Shown: one piece after another, positions 34,421-43,448 of the stretch | How the letters are laid out: each line of letters begins with the position of its first letter | How positions within the stretch are numbered: the stretch's first letter is position 1 | Assembly: GCF_000758725.1 (NCBI RefSeq) | Contig: NZ_CP009428.1 | Location: 4,278,001-4,342,000 of the forward strand | Source of the DNA: Paenibacillus odorifer | Lineage (GTDB): Bacteria > Bacillota > Bacilli > Paenibacillales > Paenibacillaceae | Length of the DNA: 64,000 bases | Direction of reading: 5' to 3' | Translations under genes and position numbers: made by a program | The notes under the pieces: model-generated | Database searches by the model: none | What the model was told of the DNA's origin: nothing | What the model saw: the letters and a program-made list of their open reading frames with translations, nothing else

Positions 34421-34488
34421 CTTGTCTCGGATCCCTATAATTAAATCACAAGTGGATATTACTCTAAATCGCTATAGTTGTCAAAAAT

Positions 34489-35571
34489 CTAATCCAGATA
34501 CACAGCCTTGCCGGTCTGCGCCGATTCATAAATAGCTTCCAATATTTGCGAAACAACAAAAGCCTGTTCAGGAGTTACAACCGGGTCCTTATCCTGTTCA
34601 ATCGCTTCAATCCACTTTCTTAATTCAATATCCGGAGCACTTTCAGCTTTTCCTTCATAATAGGCAACACCGCCTGCCCCAAGCTCAATTTTATTAGTGT
34701 ACAGCTTGCTGAATTTCTCTCCGTTAATTCTAAGTCCGTCCTTCATATCTGCGCCTGCTTCCGTTCCACTTAAGCTGCATTTCGCTTCATGTACGTCTAG
34801 TGAATTCAGAGCCCAGCTCGCTTCCAGCATGATTGTTGCGCCATTCTCCATTACGACCATTCCAAAGGCTGAATCCTCCACGGTGAACTTTTTAGGGTCC
34901 CACGGTCCCCAGGCGTTGGCGGCTTCTTCTTTTTGTGAAAGTTCATGATATTTAGTGCCCAGCACAACTTTTGGTTTATAGTTATCCATCATCCAAAGGG
35001 TTAGATCCAGCGCATGGGTTCCGATATCGATAAGCGGACCGCCGCCTTGTTTCTCTTCATCAAGAAATACTCCCCAGGTCGGTACGGCTCTCCGTCTGAT
35101 GGCATGTGCTTTTGCAAAATAAATATGACCAAGCTCTCCGGACTCACAAGCTTTTTTCAAATATAAGCTGTCTTCTCTGTACCGGTTGTCATATCCAATG
35201 GTCAGCTTCTTGCCTGTACGTTTCGCTGCTTCAACCATTCGTTTGGCATCTGCCGCCGTCTTAGCCATTGGTTTTTCGCACATCACATGTTTTCCGGCTT
35301 CTAGAGCAGCGATTGATATTTCCGCATGGACATCATTAGGCGTAAGCACATGAATAATATCAATGGATTGATCTTTTAATAGTTCAGTGTAATCCGTATA
35401 GACAGTAGCTTCATTATTTCCGTATTTCTCCGCTGCCTCATCAGCACGTTCTTTAATAATGTCACAGAAAGCCACGATCTCAACCTTACTTTGTCTGCTC
35501 AAGCTTGGAAGATGTTTGCCATTCGCAATACCACCACATCCAATAATCCCTACACGAAAAACCTTACTCAT
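34489..35571 (-). CDS. Gfo/Idh/MocA-family oxidoreductase
   Basis: 360 aa from the ATG at 35571 (GTGAAGG just before). N-terminal Rossmann fold 'VGIIGCGGIANGKHLP', the family's 'CEKPMAKT' motif (catalytic Lys), and 'GGGPLIDIGTHALDLTLWM' containing the conserved Asp/His pair. NAD(P)-dependent dehydrogenation of a sugar or inositol derivative is expected. Last gene of an oxidoreductase-AraC-oxidoreductase operon, with gaps of 2-20 bases. Confidence 0.9.
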   Translation of the reverse strand: MSKVFRVGIIGCGGIANGKHLPSLSRQSKVEIVAFCDIIKERADEAAEKYGNNEATVYTDYTELLKDQSIDIIHVLTPNDVHAEISIAALEAGKHVMCEKPMAKTAADAKRMVEAAKRTGKKLTIGYDNRYREDSLYLKKACESGELGHIYFAKAHAIRRRAVPTWGVFLDEEKQGGGPLIDIGTHALDLTLWMMDNYKPKVVLGTKYHELSQKEEAANAWGPWDPKKFTVEDSAFGMVVMENGATIMLEASWALNSLDVHEAKCSLSGTEAGADMKDGLRINGEKFSKLYTNKIELGAGGVAYYEGKAESAPDIELRKWIEAIEQDKDPVVTPEQAFVVSQILEAIYESAQTGKAVYLD

Positions 35572-35588
35572 ATCCTTCACCCTCACCT

Positions 35589-36506
35589 CTAATGGATTTG
35601 TTTGCTGTTTCGATAAGTTGCCGGTGTCATACCTAACCGCTTGCGGAAGACAATATGCAAATAGGTAGCATTGGTAAACCCTTCCGACTGTGCGATTTGT
35701 TCTATCGGATAATTGCTTTCTTCAAGCTTGCGGCAGACCGCTTGCAATCGAATATCCTCAAGCGCCCTACTGAATGATTGTTCTGCATTTACTTGCTTAA
35801 ACACCCGCTGCAGCTGCCTTGAACTAATATTTAGCTTTTCCGCAACATTTTCTAAGGTAACCGTTCCTGAATAATTCGCTTCCATATATTGCATTGCGTA
35901 TTGATACCGGTAAGTCAGCATATCTCTAACCGGCGCCTCCGTGCGGATCCCGCCTGAATCATACGCTCTAACGGCTTTTAGTAAAATACTGATCACAAGA
36001 TGCTTAATTGAAGTATAATATCCGGTCAACTTCCCATCGCATGCTTCGTACGCTTCTCGAAAACACTTCATAGCCCCGTGATAGTCTTGTGCTGGAACCA
36101 AGGGTAAACACTTCAGCTTCTCCACACAGGTCTCAGCTTCCGCAACCTCCCAAAGATCAGCATCATCCCTGATCCTCTTCTTGATGTCAACATGCAGACA
36201 TAGCTCTTCCATGGATTCATCAGCATCTGCCTCTTGACGATGCATAACACCTGGTCCGGTTAGATAGAACATTCCTTCTGAAAGAGGATATTTTTGATCC
36301 CCAAGAATGACTTCTCCCTTCCCGCGCGGAATGAAATGAAATTCAAATTCAGAATGATTATGGAACTCGACTACTCTGCCCGGTGGAAAAGATGTCAAAT
36401 GAAATCTAAACACTGTAATCTCGTAATGTCCCCATAGAATCGTGATATCCAATCTTTCAAGCATGTCCTGCTTCTCAAACATCATCTCATAGGGAAAGCT
36501 GCTCAA
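35589..36506 (-). CDS. AraC-family regulator with cupin sensor
   Basis: 305 aa. Residues 30-115 form a cupin ('EFHNHSEFEFHFIPRGKGEVILG'). The C-terminal AraC double helix-turn-helix (about 200-300) includes 'LENVAEKLNISSRQLQRVFKQV' and 'YPIEQIAQSEGFTNATYLHIVFRKRLGMTPATYR'. It sits between two Gfo/Idh/MocA genes in one operon and likely activates it in response to a sugar-like ligand. Confidence 0.92.
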   Translation of the reverse strand: MSSFPYEMMFEKQDMLERLDITILWGHYEITVFRFHLTSFPPGRVVEFHNHSEFEFHFIPRGKGEVILGDQKYPLSEGMFYLTGPGVMHRQEADADESMEELCLHVDIKKRIRDDADLWEVAEAETCVEKLKCLPLVPAQDYHGAMKCFREAYEACDGKLTGYYTSIKHLVISILLKAVRAYDSGGIRTEAPVRDMLTYRYQYAMQYMEANYSGTVTLENVAEKLNISSRQLQRVFKQVNAEQSFSRALEDIRLQAVCRKLEESNYPIEQIAQSEGFTNATYLHIVFRKRLGMTPATYRNSKQIH

Positions 36507-36508
36507 CG

Positions 36509-37507
36509 TTAAGTCCTCCCAATCGGAATTACACAGCCTTCTTTAGCCGAGCGGTTCGCCACCTCCATTAATCTGGTAAGCTCAACTGCCATTTCAACAT
36601 TTTGAGTGGCAAGTGTATTATTTTGAATATGATCAACCCATTGATGGAAGGCGCTTTCACGATTGCTTTGCAGGGCTACTTCTTTCCAGCCTTCTTCTTT
36701 ATCCGTGGATTTGTTCGTTCTAAGAAGAAGCTTATTCTCTGGTGTTCCGTAAAGCAGCGTTCCTTCAGTTCCATGCACCTCGATAGTAAACGGCGAATGA
36801 CTATTCACGAAACCAGCCTCCACCACACCAATTGCTCCTGAATCCGTAAATAGTGTCACTACGGCATTATCTTCCACTTCTTTACCGGTTACATAACCAA
36901 AATTAGCACTTACCCCAGTCACATCTTGATCTAAGAAAAGCTTCGCCAAATACATGGGATGACAGCCAAGATCAATCAAAGCTCCGCCTCCACATTGCTC
37001 CAAGCTAAAGAAATGATCAGGAAGCCAGCTTTCCGTTGCTCCGTTATGGGATAAGCGAACTCTAACGTAAGTAATCTTGCCGAGCAGTTCCTGACTTAGA
37101 ATCTCTTGAATAGTTAGTGTATAGCCGTCATTTAAACGAGGCAAGGAGACCGTTAGCTTCACTTTGTTCTCGTTAACTTCTGCGATAATTGCGTTAACTT
37201 CTTTTAACGTTGGGGCAATAACTTTTTCTGTGAAAATATGTTTGCCCGCCTTGGCTGCAGCCACGATTACGTCTCTATGCATATTCGTTGGTGCATCCAC
37301 GATAACGGCATCTATATCCTCTTGCGCAAGCAGATCATCCAGTGATTCAAAAAAAGGAATATTCAAGCTTTCCGCAGCTTTGTTCCCACGCTCTACGTTT
37401 TCGTCCCAAACTGCAGCTAATACGGTATCTTCATGCTCCTGAGCTTGCTTGGTATAATCCCATGCATGCACATGCCAATAGCTGAGCTTACCAATTCTAA
37501 TGGTCAT
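36509..37507 (-). CDS. Gfo/Idh/MocA-family oxidoreductase
   Basis: 332 aa. The N-terminus is less canonical ('IRIGKLSYWHVHAWDYTKQ'), replacing the usual GxGxxG loop. The family motif 'TEKVIAPTLKE' holds the catalytic Lys, and 'GGGALIDLGCHPMYLAKLF' gives the conserved Asp-x3-His. First gene of the operon, 2 bases from the AraC gene. The altered nucleotide loop suggests changed cofactor binding, although this subgroup may be naturally so. Confidence 0.88.
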   Translation of the reverse strand: MTIRIGKLSYWHVHAWDYTKQAQEHEDTVLAAVWDENVERGNKAAESLNIPFFESLDDLLAQEDIDAVIVDAPTNMHRDVIVAAAKAGKHIFTEKVIAPTLKEVNAIIAEVNENKVKLTVSLPRLNDGYTLTIQEILSQELLGKITYVRVRLSHNGATESWLPDHFFSLEQCGGGALIDLGCHPMYLAKLFLDQDVTGVSANFGYVTGKEVEDNAVVTLFTDSGAIGVVEAGFVNSHSPFTIEVHGTEGTLLYGTPENKLLLRTNKSTDKEEGWKEVALQSNRESAFHQWVDHIQNNTLATQNVEMAVELTRLMEVANRSAKEGCVIPIGRT

Positions 37508-37642
37508 TTACTTGTGCCTCCCGTATATATGTTATTCTGACATCTGCTATAAAAATAACACATAATAAACAGCTTTTTTAGTAGGAAAATGCGACAAAAC
37601 ATATATAATATTACGACACATAAAATCCGGAGTGAAATACGA

Positions 37643-37686
37643 TCCAAAAAAAAGAAACCCTTGCTATGAAAGCTAAAGGTTTCTTT
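37643..37686 (-). terminator. Terminator of the GIY-YIG gene
   Basis: AAAGAAACC/GGTTTCTTT hairpin with an inner AGC/GCT pair, followed by eight T on the minus strand. It also isolates the oxidoreductase operon's promoter region (37508-37640), in which I see no gene. Confidence 0.75.
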
Positions 37687-37695
37687 ATACTTGGC

Positions 37696-38055
37696 TTAAT
37701 GGGTAAGTGGCTTATTATATCCTTTGTCATCAAAGGGTTGCAATTTCTCGAACCACTTCTTTTTCAATAGTTTAAGCTCCCAGCGCACGTCGGTTACGTC
37801 TTCTGACTCCTTCTGCTCTAACACCTCATAGCTGAAGGCTTCTGCTCCAAGTTCCTTCCAGTCCTTTTGCAGCTCTGCATTCGCAAATCTGCCCATATCT
37901 AATTGCATCTGTATAGTCATCCATTTATTCTTCAGGTTGGGATAGCTGTCAACGAATATTTTCCCGCTTCTTTTGTTTGTAATTTGAATAGCACCCATGT
38001 ACGTCTTGAGCTGCTTATATTGCTCCTGAAGTTCTTTACGTTTACTTTTGTCCAT
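37696..38055 (-). CDS. GIY-YIG nuclease-family small protein
   Basis: 119 aa, matching the short Bacillota group that starts 'MDKSKRKELQEQYKQLKTYMG' and contains 'ITNKRSGKIFVDSYPNLKNKW' and 'QLQKDWKELGAEAFSYEVLE'. The GIY and YIG strands are heavily altered, so nuclease activity is doubtful. Role unknown. 42 bases downstream of the DUF6530 gene, probably cotranscribed. Confidence 0.75.
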   Translation of the reverse strand: MDKSKRKELQEQYKQLKTYMGAIQITNKRSGKIFVDSYPNLKNKWMTIQMQLDMGRFANAELQKDWKELGAEAFSYEVLEQKESEDVTDVRWELKLLKKKWFEKLQPFDDKGYNKPLTH

Positions 38056-38097
38056 TATAATTTATGATTCTCCTTTCACAGGCCATTCTGCTAAATT

Positions 38098-38577
38098 TCA
38101 GTACCCCATTTCTTTCAATAAACGGGACAATACCGAAAGTCGTTCTCCGATCATTTCACCATCATCACTAAGCGCCTGAGCGAACAGCTTAATATCATTA
38201 TCAATCATGGGATTATCTGCACATACAGATACACTCATTGCATCTCCCTGCAGTCCAATACGATCAATCATAGGGCTCTCGGGATCATACATTTTTGGAA
38301 AACGATAGGCCTCTTGAAAATACAAACTACTTCTGCAAATCAAAATTGCCAGGTCAAGCACTCTGTGCATTGGCAGCTCTTCGGACTGTCTCGACCATTT
38401 GTCCCCTGTATGTCTCCATACCTTTGCTGAGATGTCGACCTTTCCTCTATCGTTCCATTGTGCTAATCCTAGGGATAGACCTTTTGCATCTGTGTCCCCG
38501 GCGTAGCGGCCATCAACCTGCTCGTAATTTTCTGACACGACTACAGGTTTATGTTTTAGAGTTGTTGGAATTTTCAT
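38098..38577 (-). CDS. DUF6530-like protein of unknown function
   Basis: 159 aa from the ATG at 38577 (GGAGAG nine bases upstream). Sequence features: 'LKHKPVVVSENYEQVDGRYAG' near the start and 'AKGLSLGLAQWNDRGKVDISAKVWRH'. I recognise it as a widespread small Bacillota family, remembered as DUF6530, without known function. No membrane segment or signal peptide. Five tandem 8-base repeats lie directly upstream. Confidence 0.6.
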   Translation of the reverse strand: MKIPTTLKHKPVVVSENYEQVDGRYAGDTDAKGLSLGLAQWNDRGKVDISAKVWRHTGDKWSRQSEELPMHRVLDLAILICRSSLYFQEAYRFPKMYDPESPMIDRIGLQGDAMSVSVCADNPMIDNDIKLFAQALSDDGEMIGERLSVLSRLLKEMGY

Positions 38578-38601
38578 GTTAGTCACTCTCCATTTTATGA
38601 T

Positions 38602-38641
38602 TTACTAATTTACTCATTTACTAAATTACTAATTCACTAAA
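38602..38641. repeat. Five tandem copies of an 8-base unit (TTACTAAT-like)
   Basis: TTACTAAT, TTACTCAT, TTACTAAA, TTACTAAT, TCACTAAA in perfect register. Located about 25 bases before the DUF6530 gene start, in its probable promoter. Copy number may vary between strains. Confidence 0.75.
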
Positions 38642-38711
38642 TCTAAGATTCATATTACCCGGCAAAAGATCATCTGTCAAACGACATTACACCCGTTTTA
38701 TCCAACAAAAC

Positions 38712-38740
38712 AAAAAATCCCTCTGCGCGCAGCAAAGGGA
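38712..38740 (-). terminator. Terminator of the GNAT gene at 38767
   Basis: TCCCT/AGGGA stem around an inner CTGC-GC-GCAG palindrome, followed by TTTTTTG on the minus strand. Confidence 0.75.
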
Positions 38741-38766
38741 CTGTTATTTTTATGAAAAATATATCT

Positions 38767-39321
38767 CTAGCTTAAATGATCACTCACATTACACAACCAA
38801 ACCATATGTACGGAATCAGGTCCCCAATAGTCTTCCACTACTTTATAAGGTTTTCCAAATTTACGTTGCCACCTGACTTGTGCACGTTTATAACCGCTGT
38901 CCAGACAAAACCGCTCTACCCCTTGCTTTTGTAGAAATATCATCATTTCCTTAATTAAGGCTGAACCTACACCTTGACCCTGATAACTTGGCATGATGTA
39001 TAGACTGCCCAATTCCCCTATTTCATCTAACTGATGATCCGTGCAGGTTTGAATATCTTCGCCACAAGCTCCAAAGGAAATCGTACCGACCACCTGCTCT
39101 TCTATTTTTGCAAGAAGGAAGTAAGGCTCCCCAGTCGTAGTATCCAGTGAAGTCATCACCATTTGCTTTTTATGATCTATTTCACTTTGGATATCGTCTT
39201 GTAAATGATCAAGCCCTTCTTTTTCAAAAGCATCTGGGATTGAAATTTCAAAAACAGAGCATGTGGATTCAAAATCATCTGGAGAAAGTGTGCTTATGGC
39301 CATTTGATTACTCTTATTCAT
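38767..39321 (-). CDS. GNAT-family N-acetyltransferase
   Basis: 184 aa from the ATG at 39321, with AGAGGTG nine bases upstream. Acetyl-CoA signature 'LYIMPSYQGQGVGSALIKEMMIFL' (Q/RxxGxG/A type) and a C-terminal 'FCLDSGYKRAQVRWQRKFGKPY'. Substrate unknown; single-gene unit. Confidence 0.85.
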   Translation of the reverse strand: MNKSNQMAISTLSPDDFESTCSVFEISIPDAFEKEGLDHLQDDIQSEIDHKKQMVMTSLDTTTGEPYFLLAKIEEQVVGTISFGACGEDIQTCTDHQLDEIGELGSLYIMPSYQGQGVGSALIKEMMIFLQKQGVERFCLDSGYKRAQVRWQRKFGKPYKVVEDYWGPDSVHMVWLCNVSDHLS

Positions 39322-39437
39322 TGATTCGTACACCTCTTCTATTCCCGGCCGGAATTCTTAAAAATCCTGCAATAATATACTATCAGCATTCAGACTGAAA
39401 GGTTTATATTCATAGAACTACTTTACTGGAGGTCATC

Positions 39438-40019
39438 ATGAATATATTGTCCTTTCTGATCTATTGCGTTGTCGCTACATTTACACCCGGTCCTACCAAT
39501 ATTGTTATTCTTTCTTCCGTGCAACATTCCGGGGCTAAAAAATCAATGGGGTATGTATACGGATCCACGCTGGCTTTTGGCTTATTACTTATCCTTTCTA
39601 CTCTGCTGAACCGTGTTCTAGTAGAAATCATCCCAAATATCCTGATCATTATGCAAGTCATTGGGAGTTTATATATGCTCTACCTTGCTTATAAAATCTT
39701 TAAAATGGGTTCAATGGAAGACCAGCCTGACCCCAATGCCAATTTCCGCTCAGGCGTGCTTATGCAGCTTGTGAATCCTAAAGTGCTAGTATTTACACTA
39801 ACGGTCATTCCCAACTACGTAATGCCATTCTATACCTCTTCGCTTGCCTTGTTTATGTTTGTTATAATTATAACTGTGATCGGATTTTTTGCATTTACGA
39901 CATGGGTTGTATTTGGGACAATCTTCAGAACATTTATGAAAAATCATCAAAAAGTTCTAAATACCGTGATGGCACTGTTTTTAGTATACTCAGCCATTAT
40001 GATATCGGGAATCCTATAA
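39438..40019 (+). CDS. LysE/RhtB family exporter
   Basis: 193 aa, six membrane segments, with 'FTPGPTNIVILSSVQHSG' and 'LVNPKVLVFTLTV' motifs. ATG preceded by GGAGG. Followed after 19 bases by an AraC regulator on the same strand, a recurring pairing in which the regulator senses the exported amino acid or metabolite. Paralogous to the LysE gene at 18.7 kb. Confidence 0.88.
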   Translation: MNILSFLIYCVVATFTPGPTNIVILSSVQHSGAKKSMGYVYGSTLAFGLLLILSTLLNRVLVEIIPNILIIMQVIGSLYMLYLAYKIFKMGSMEDQPDPNANFRSGVLMQLVNPKVLVFTLTVIPNYVMPFYTSSLALFMFVIIITVIGFFAFTTWVVFGTIFRTFMKNHQKVLNTVMALFLVYSAIMISGIL

Positions 40020-40038
40020 AGTCGCGGAGGTTAAGAAC

Positions 40039-40809
40039 GTGGAGAGATTTAACTATAAAAAGTCAGCAGAGATCCTGTCCTTATCCGCCAGCCTTACTGA
40101 TTTCACCTATAAAAAACATTGCCATGAGGAATATGCACTCGGTGTGACCCTTCGTGGCATTCAGCAATATAATCTTGACGGTAGTTTGCAATCCTCACAT
40201 AAAAATGGCGTAATGTTGTTTAATCCAGAACAAACACATGATGGCAATGCGTATGATAAAGGTGGCATTGATTATGTCATGCTTTATATTAAGCCAACCC
40301 TAATGCGAGAGATACTAGATAAAAAAGAACTCCGCTTCGCCACTCCTATCTTATACGATGACAAATTGGCGCAGTGCATATTAGCCCTAAACCATGCCAT
40401 CCAGAATGGCAAAGAGGAGTCTTTGTGCAGTGAACTGTTATTCACTCTGGTTCATTTAGTATCTAATACTGAAATAGTTACCGATCGTAGAACGAATAAT
40501 AAATTTCTCAAAAAAGCAAAGGAAATGATGTACTGCAGTTTAGACCATGTGCTGAAGCTGGACGATCTCTGCACAGAATTTGGTCTGTCCAAATATCAGT
40601 TTATTCGCGAGTTTAAGACACATACAGGAATATCGCCCTATCAATTTTTCTTAAATTGCAAGGTAGAGCGTGCCAAGCAGTCCATTGAGAGAACCAAGGA
40701 TATCTATGCAGCTGTTGTAGATTGCGGATTTGTGGATCTAACTCATCTGAACAGGCATTTTAAGAGCGTGTTCGGAATAACCGCACATGAATATCGGTCA
40801 CAGCTGTAA
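40039..40809 (+). CDS. AraC-family regulator of the LysE exporter
   Basis: 256 aa with an N-terminal AraC ligand-binding domain ('HCHEEYALGVTLRGIQQYN', 'GVMLFNPEQTHDGNAY') and a C-terminal double HTH ('LCTEFGLSKYQFIREFKTHTGISPYQFFL', 'AVVDCGFVDLTHLNRHFKSVFGITAHEY'). Start uses ATG or GTG near 40039 with CGGAGG upstream. Its 3' end overlaps the end of convergent nagA by 12 bases. Confidence 0.9.
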   Translation: MERFNYKKSAEILSLSASLTDFTYKKHCHEEYALGVTLRGIQQYNLDGSLQSSHKNGVMLFNPEQTHDGNAYDKGGIDYVMLYIKPTLMREILDKKELRFATPILYDDKLAQCILALNHAIQNGKEESLCSELLFTLVHLVSNTEIVTDRRTNNKFLKKAKEMMYCSLDHVLKLDDLCTEFGLSKYQFIREFKTHTGISPYQFFLNCKVERAKQSIERTKDIYAAVVDCGFVDLTHLNRHFKSVFGITAHEYRSQL

Positions 40810-41946
40810 GATTTGCCCTCCTACCATTGTCCAGAGCACTTTAAATTCATCATCCATGAGGACCAGGTCAGCATCTAAGCCAGTGATTATCGTCCCCTTT
40901 TGTTGAAGTTCAAGAATATTAGCAGGTGTAGTTGAAGCCATTTGTACGGCATCTGTCAGCGAAATTCCAGTTTCGACAGTATAACGTAAGGCTTCATTCA
41001 TGGTAACTGTACTGGAGGCCAGCGTGCCATCTTCCAATCGCGCTATGCCCCCAGATACCGTAACCTGATGTCCTCCAAATATATAGTTCCCATCCCCTAA
41101 CCCCATTGCTTGTAACGCATCTGTGATCAAGACCATTCCTTCTGGTCCTTTCATGGTATGCATCAATCGGATAATTGCAGGATGCAGATGGACATTATCC
41201 ACAATAGCTTGCAGGCTTACATGTTTCTCTTCGAAAGCGGCAACCACAATCCCCGGATCTCGATGATGGATCGGCCGCATGCCATTAAAACAATGCGTAA
41301 CATGACTTGCCCCAGCGGCAAAAGCTTGTTTGGATTCCTCATATGTGGCATCCGAATGAGCAATTGCTATCACCACTCCCCGTTCCTTCAAAAAGGAAAG
41401 AAGCTCCATGCCTCCCGGCAGCTCAGGAGCAATCGTAACCATTTTAATGAGTGATCCAGCTTCTTGGAAAATGAGCTTCATTTCCTCTAAGTTAGGATGC
41501 CGCAGATACTTTTCATTTTGCATTCCTTTTCTCTTGGGGTTTAGATAAGGTCCCTCTAAGTGAATGCCTGCGATCTTTGCTCCCACTTCATGCCCAATTA
41601 CACGTTTGACACTACGAATCATCTCTAAAAGATCTTCCATCGTAGAACTCACAGAGGTAGCCAGAAATGAGGTGCAACCAGATGCTGCGCAAGCCTTCGA
41701 TACTTCTTGAATACTCTCTTCAGTACCGTCCATCATATCAAACCCGTTAGCACCATGAATATGCACATCTATCATTCCGGGCACTAACAAATGCCCTCCG
41801 CCATCAATCCGTTCATACTCACCCTCTGGGATAGAGGTATCTCCTGAGTCTATCCTCATCACTTTTCCTTCAGAAATCCATACATTGGCCGCTGAAACTA
41901 TACTATTCTGAAGCACTACTTGTACATTTTGCAAAATATAAGTCAT
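40798..41946 (-). CDS. nagA: N-acetylglucosamine-6-phosphate deacetylase
   Basis: 382 aa from the ATG at 41946 (GGAGGAG upstream). Amidohydrolase motifs: 'DVHIHGANGFD', 'GIHLEGPYLNPKRKG', 'IAHSDATYEE', 'THCFNGMRPIHHRDPG' and the catalytic Asp in 'VLITDALQAMG'. Removes acetate from GlcNAc-6-P in amino-sugar catabolism and cell-wall recycling. No nagB is adjacent. Overlaps or adjoins a DeoR-type regulator upstream, which probably controls it. The first segment lacks one Glu ligand variant I could check only by alignment. Confidence 0.92.
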   Translation of the reverse strand: MTYILQNVQVVLQNSIVSAANVWISEGKVMRIDSGDTSIPEGEYERIDGGGHLLVPGMIDVHIHGANGFDMMDGTEESIQEVSKACAASGCTSFLATSVSSTMEDLLEMIRSVKRVIGHEVGAKIAGIHLEGPYLNPKRKGMQNEKYLRHPNLEEMKLIFQEAGSLIKMVTIAPELPGGMELLSFLKERGVVIAIAHSDATYEESKQAFAAGASHVTHCFNGMRPIHHRDPGIVVAAFEEKHVSLQAIVDNVHLHPAIIRLMHTMKGPEGMVLITDALQAMGLGDGNYIFGGHQVTVSGGIARLEDGTLASSTVTMNEALRYTVETGISLTDAVQMASTTPANILELQQKGTIITGLDADLVLMDDEFKVLWTMVGGQILQL

Positions 41947-41969
41947 AAACGTTCTCCTCCATTTCGTTA

Positions 41970-42755
41970 TCACTCTTGATTTCGAACCTCTTCAGCTTCA
42001 TCTTGACACTCAATAACTGTGATGTTCTTCTGATCTAGAACTTCTCTGATCTCGATTGGAAGCTCTCGATTTGTAATTAAAATATCAATGAAGTCAAAGT
42101 CTAGCCGATAAAAGGATTTGGCATTAAATTTGGTGTGATCGGCTACTAAAATCACTTGATCAGATCTTCGAGCCATTTCTCTTTTTACCCGCGCATCTTC
42201 TTCATAAGGATAATAGAGCCCATCAGCACAGATCGCCGACGCTCCAATAAAGGCTTTATCCGCACGAATTTCACTAAGTTTATCGATAATGGAAGAACCA
42301 TATAACAAGCGGTTTTTCACATTCAAGTAACCACCAAGTACATAAATTTGCAGATCCTCACGATGGGATAAAATCCCTACATTATCTATTGAATGCGTGA
42401 CAACCGTAATATCCTGTGCACTAATTTGTTCAGCAACAAACTGTACAGTGGTCGATACGTCTAAAATCACAGTCTCACGATCTTGGATAAGCGCGGCTCC
42501 GATCTTCCCTATTCTCTGCTTACTCTCGGATTCATCGATCAAACGATCCTGGTAAGATAATAATTCTTTTTGCAATTCAGGTAACGCTAGACCGCCATGC
42601 GTCCGAACAACGACGCCCTCTTGTACTAACCTAACAATATCCCGTCGGGCAGTATCTCTTGAGACTTCAAATTGCGTACAGATATCTTGAACACTCATTG
42701 CTTGGTGTTGTTTCAAATATTCGAGTATTTTTAATAATCGTTCCTCTTGATACAT
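41970..42755 (-). CDS. DeoR-family transcriptional regulator (AgaR-like)
   Basis: 261 aa from the ATG at 42755; AGGAGG lies about 11 bases upstream. N-terminal DeoR HTH (residues 3-57; 'LKQHQAMSVQDICTQFEVSRDTARRDI') and C-terminal sugar-phosphate-binding DeoRC domain with 'ETVILDVSTTVQFVA', 'TVVTHSIDNV' and 'YVLGGYLNVKNRLLYG'. It is just upstream of nagA, so a phosphorylated amino sugar is the likely effector. Confidence 0.9.
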   Translation of the reverse strand: MYQEERLLKILEYLKQHQAMSVQDICTQFEVSRDTARRDIVRLVQEGVVVRTHGGLALPELQKELLSYQDRLIDESESKQRIGKIGAALIQDRETVILDVSTTVQFVAEQISAQDITVVTHSIDNVGILSHREDLQIYVLGGYLNVKNRLLYGSSIIDKLSEIRADKAFIGASAICADGLYYPYEEDARVKREMARRSDQVILVADHTKFNAKSFYRLDFDFIDILITNRELPIEIREVLDQKNITVIECQDEAEEVRNQE

Positions 42756-42777
42756 AATGAAATTCACCTCCTAAAGT

Positions 42778-42848
42778 CATCATAAGTCATTTTATAAGTA
42801 TTTACAAGCGTTTATGAGTATATGATTAAGCATATGTAAGTATTAATA
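42778..42848 (-). promoter_or_regulatory. Repeated operator-like sites upstream of the DeoR-nagA unit
   Basis: Four imperfect copies of a TTATAAGTATTTA-like unit: CATAAGTCATT, TTATAAGTATTTA, TTATGAGTATATG and ATATGTAAGTATTA. DeoR proteins often bind such direct-repeat arrays, hence the call; no promoter hexamers could be fixed. Confidence 0.4.
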
Positions 42849-42851
42849 CGT

Positions 42852-42898
42852 AAAAAAAGACGAAAGCCAGATGAATGTGCATCCGCTAACGCCTTTTT
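42852..42898 (-). terminator. Terminator of the DinB gene
   Basis: AAAAAG...CTTTTT outer and GATG/CATC inner pairing, followed by a seven-T run on the minus strand. Confidence 0.65.
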
Positions 42899-42930
42899 AA
42901 TTTTATTTTTTTAGGATTTACTTCACAATG

Positions 42931-43410
42931 TCACTTCACATTGCGGTTCCAGCTTTTTTGTATTTTTCGAATAAAAACAATCTGGCCCACATGATAAGCA
43001 TTATGGGTTGTTACATTTCCGAGTACTTCCCACCATTTACTGTCTGGGAATCCTTGAACATCAGCTTCCAATTGTTCTTTCTTAATCAATTCCTGCCAAT
43101 GTAAAAGAACCTCTAAAAGTTGTTTTTGCAACGCTTCGAACGTTTTCTCTTCTGCAACGACAAAGGTATTATTATTATCCACTGAAGGAACCGCATGAAC
43201 ACTGGCTTCTTTATACCTTGTTTGCCAAGTTTCATTCCAGTAAAGCAGATGCTGCACAATCTCAGCAATACTATTGCTTTCTTCCGTTACCTTCCAAAAA
43301 GCTTCTTCTTCACTTAAGTCTTTAACCGCCACTTCAAAGGGCACATACCAACTCGGATCATTTGCATTGGCCAGCAACTGGTTGGCTAGAACATCATAAG
43401 CATGAAACAT
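42931..43410 (-). CDS. DinB-family (DinB_2) four-helix protein
   Basis: 159 aa from the ATG at 43410 with GGAAGGAAG upstream. Metal-binding histidines of the DinB/YfiT fold are seen in 'IVQHLLYWNETW' and 'TTHNAYHVGQIVFIRK'. Members act as thiol-dependent transferases or hydrolases, most being uncharacterised. 38 bases upstream of selO's end on the same strand? No: selO lies upstream on the same strand with a 38-base gap counted to its stop codon, so cotranscription is possible. Confidence 0.85.
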   Translation of the reverse strand: MFHAYDVLANQLLANANDPSWYVPFEVAVKDLSEEEAFWKVTEESNSIAEIVQHLLYWNETWQTRYKEASVHAVPSVDNNNTFVVAEEKTFEALQKQLLEVLLHWQELIKKEQLEADVQGFPDSKWWEVLGNVTTHNAYHVGQIVFIRKIQKSWNRNVK

Positions 43411-43448
43411 TCTTCCTTCCCCCATTTTCCAGATAGATTATAAGCAAT

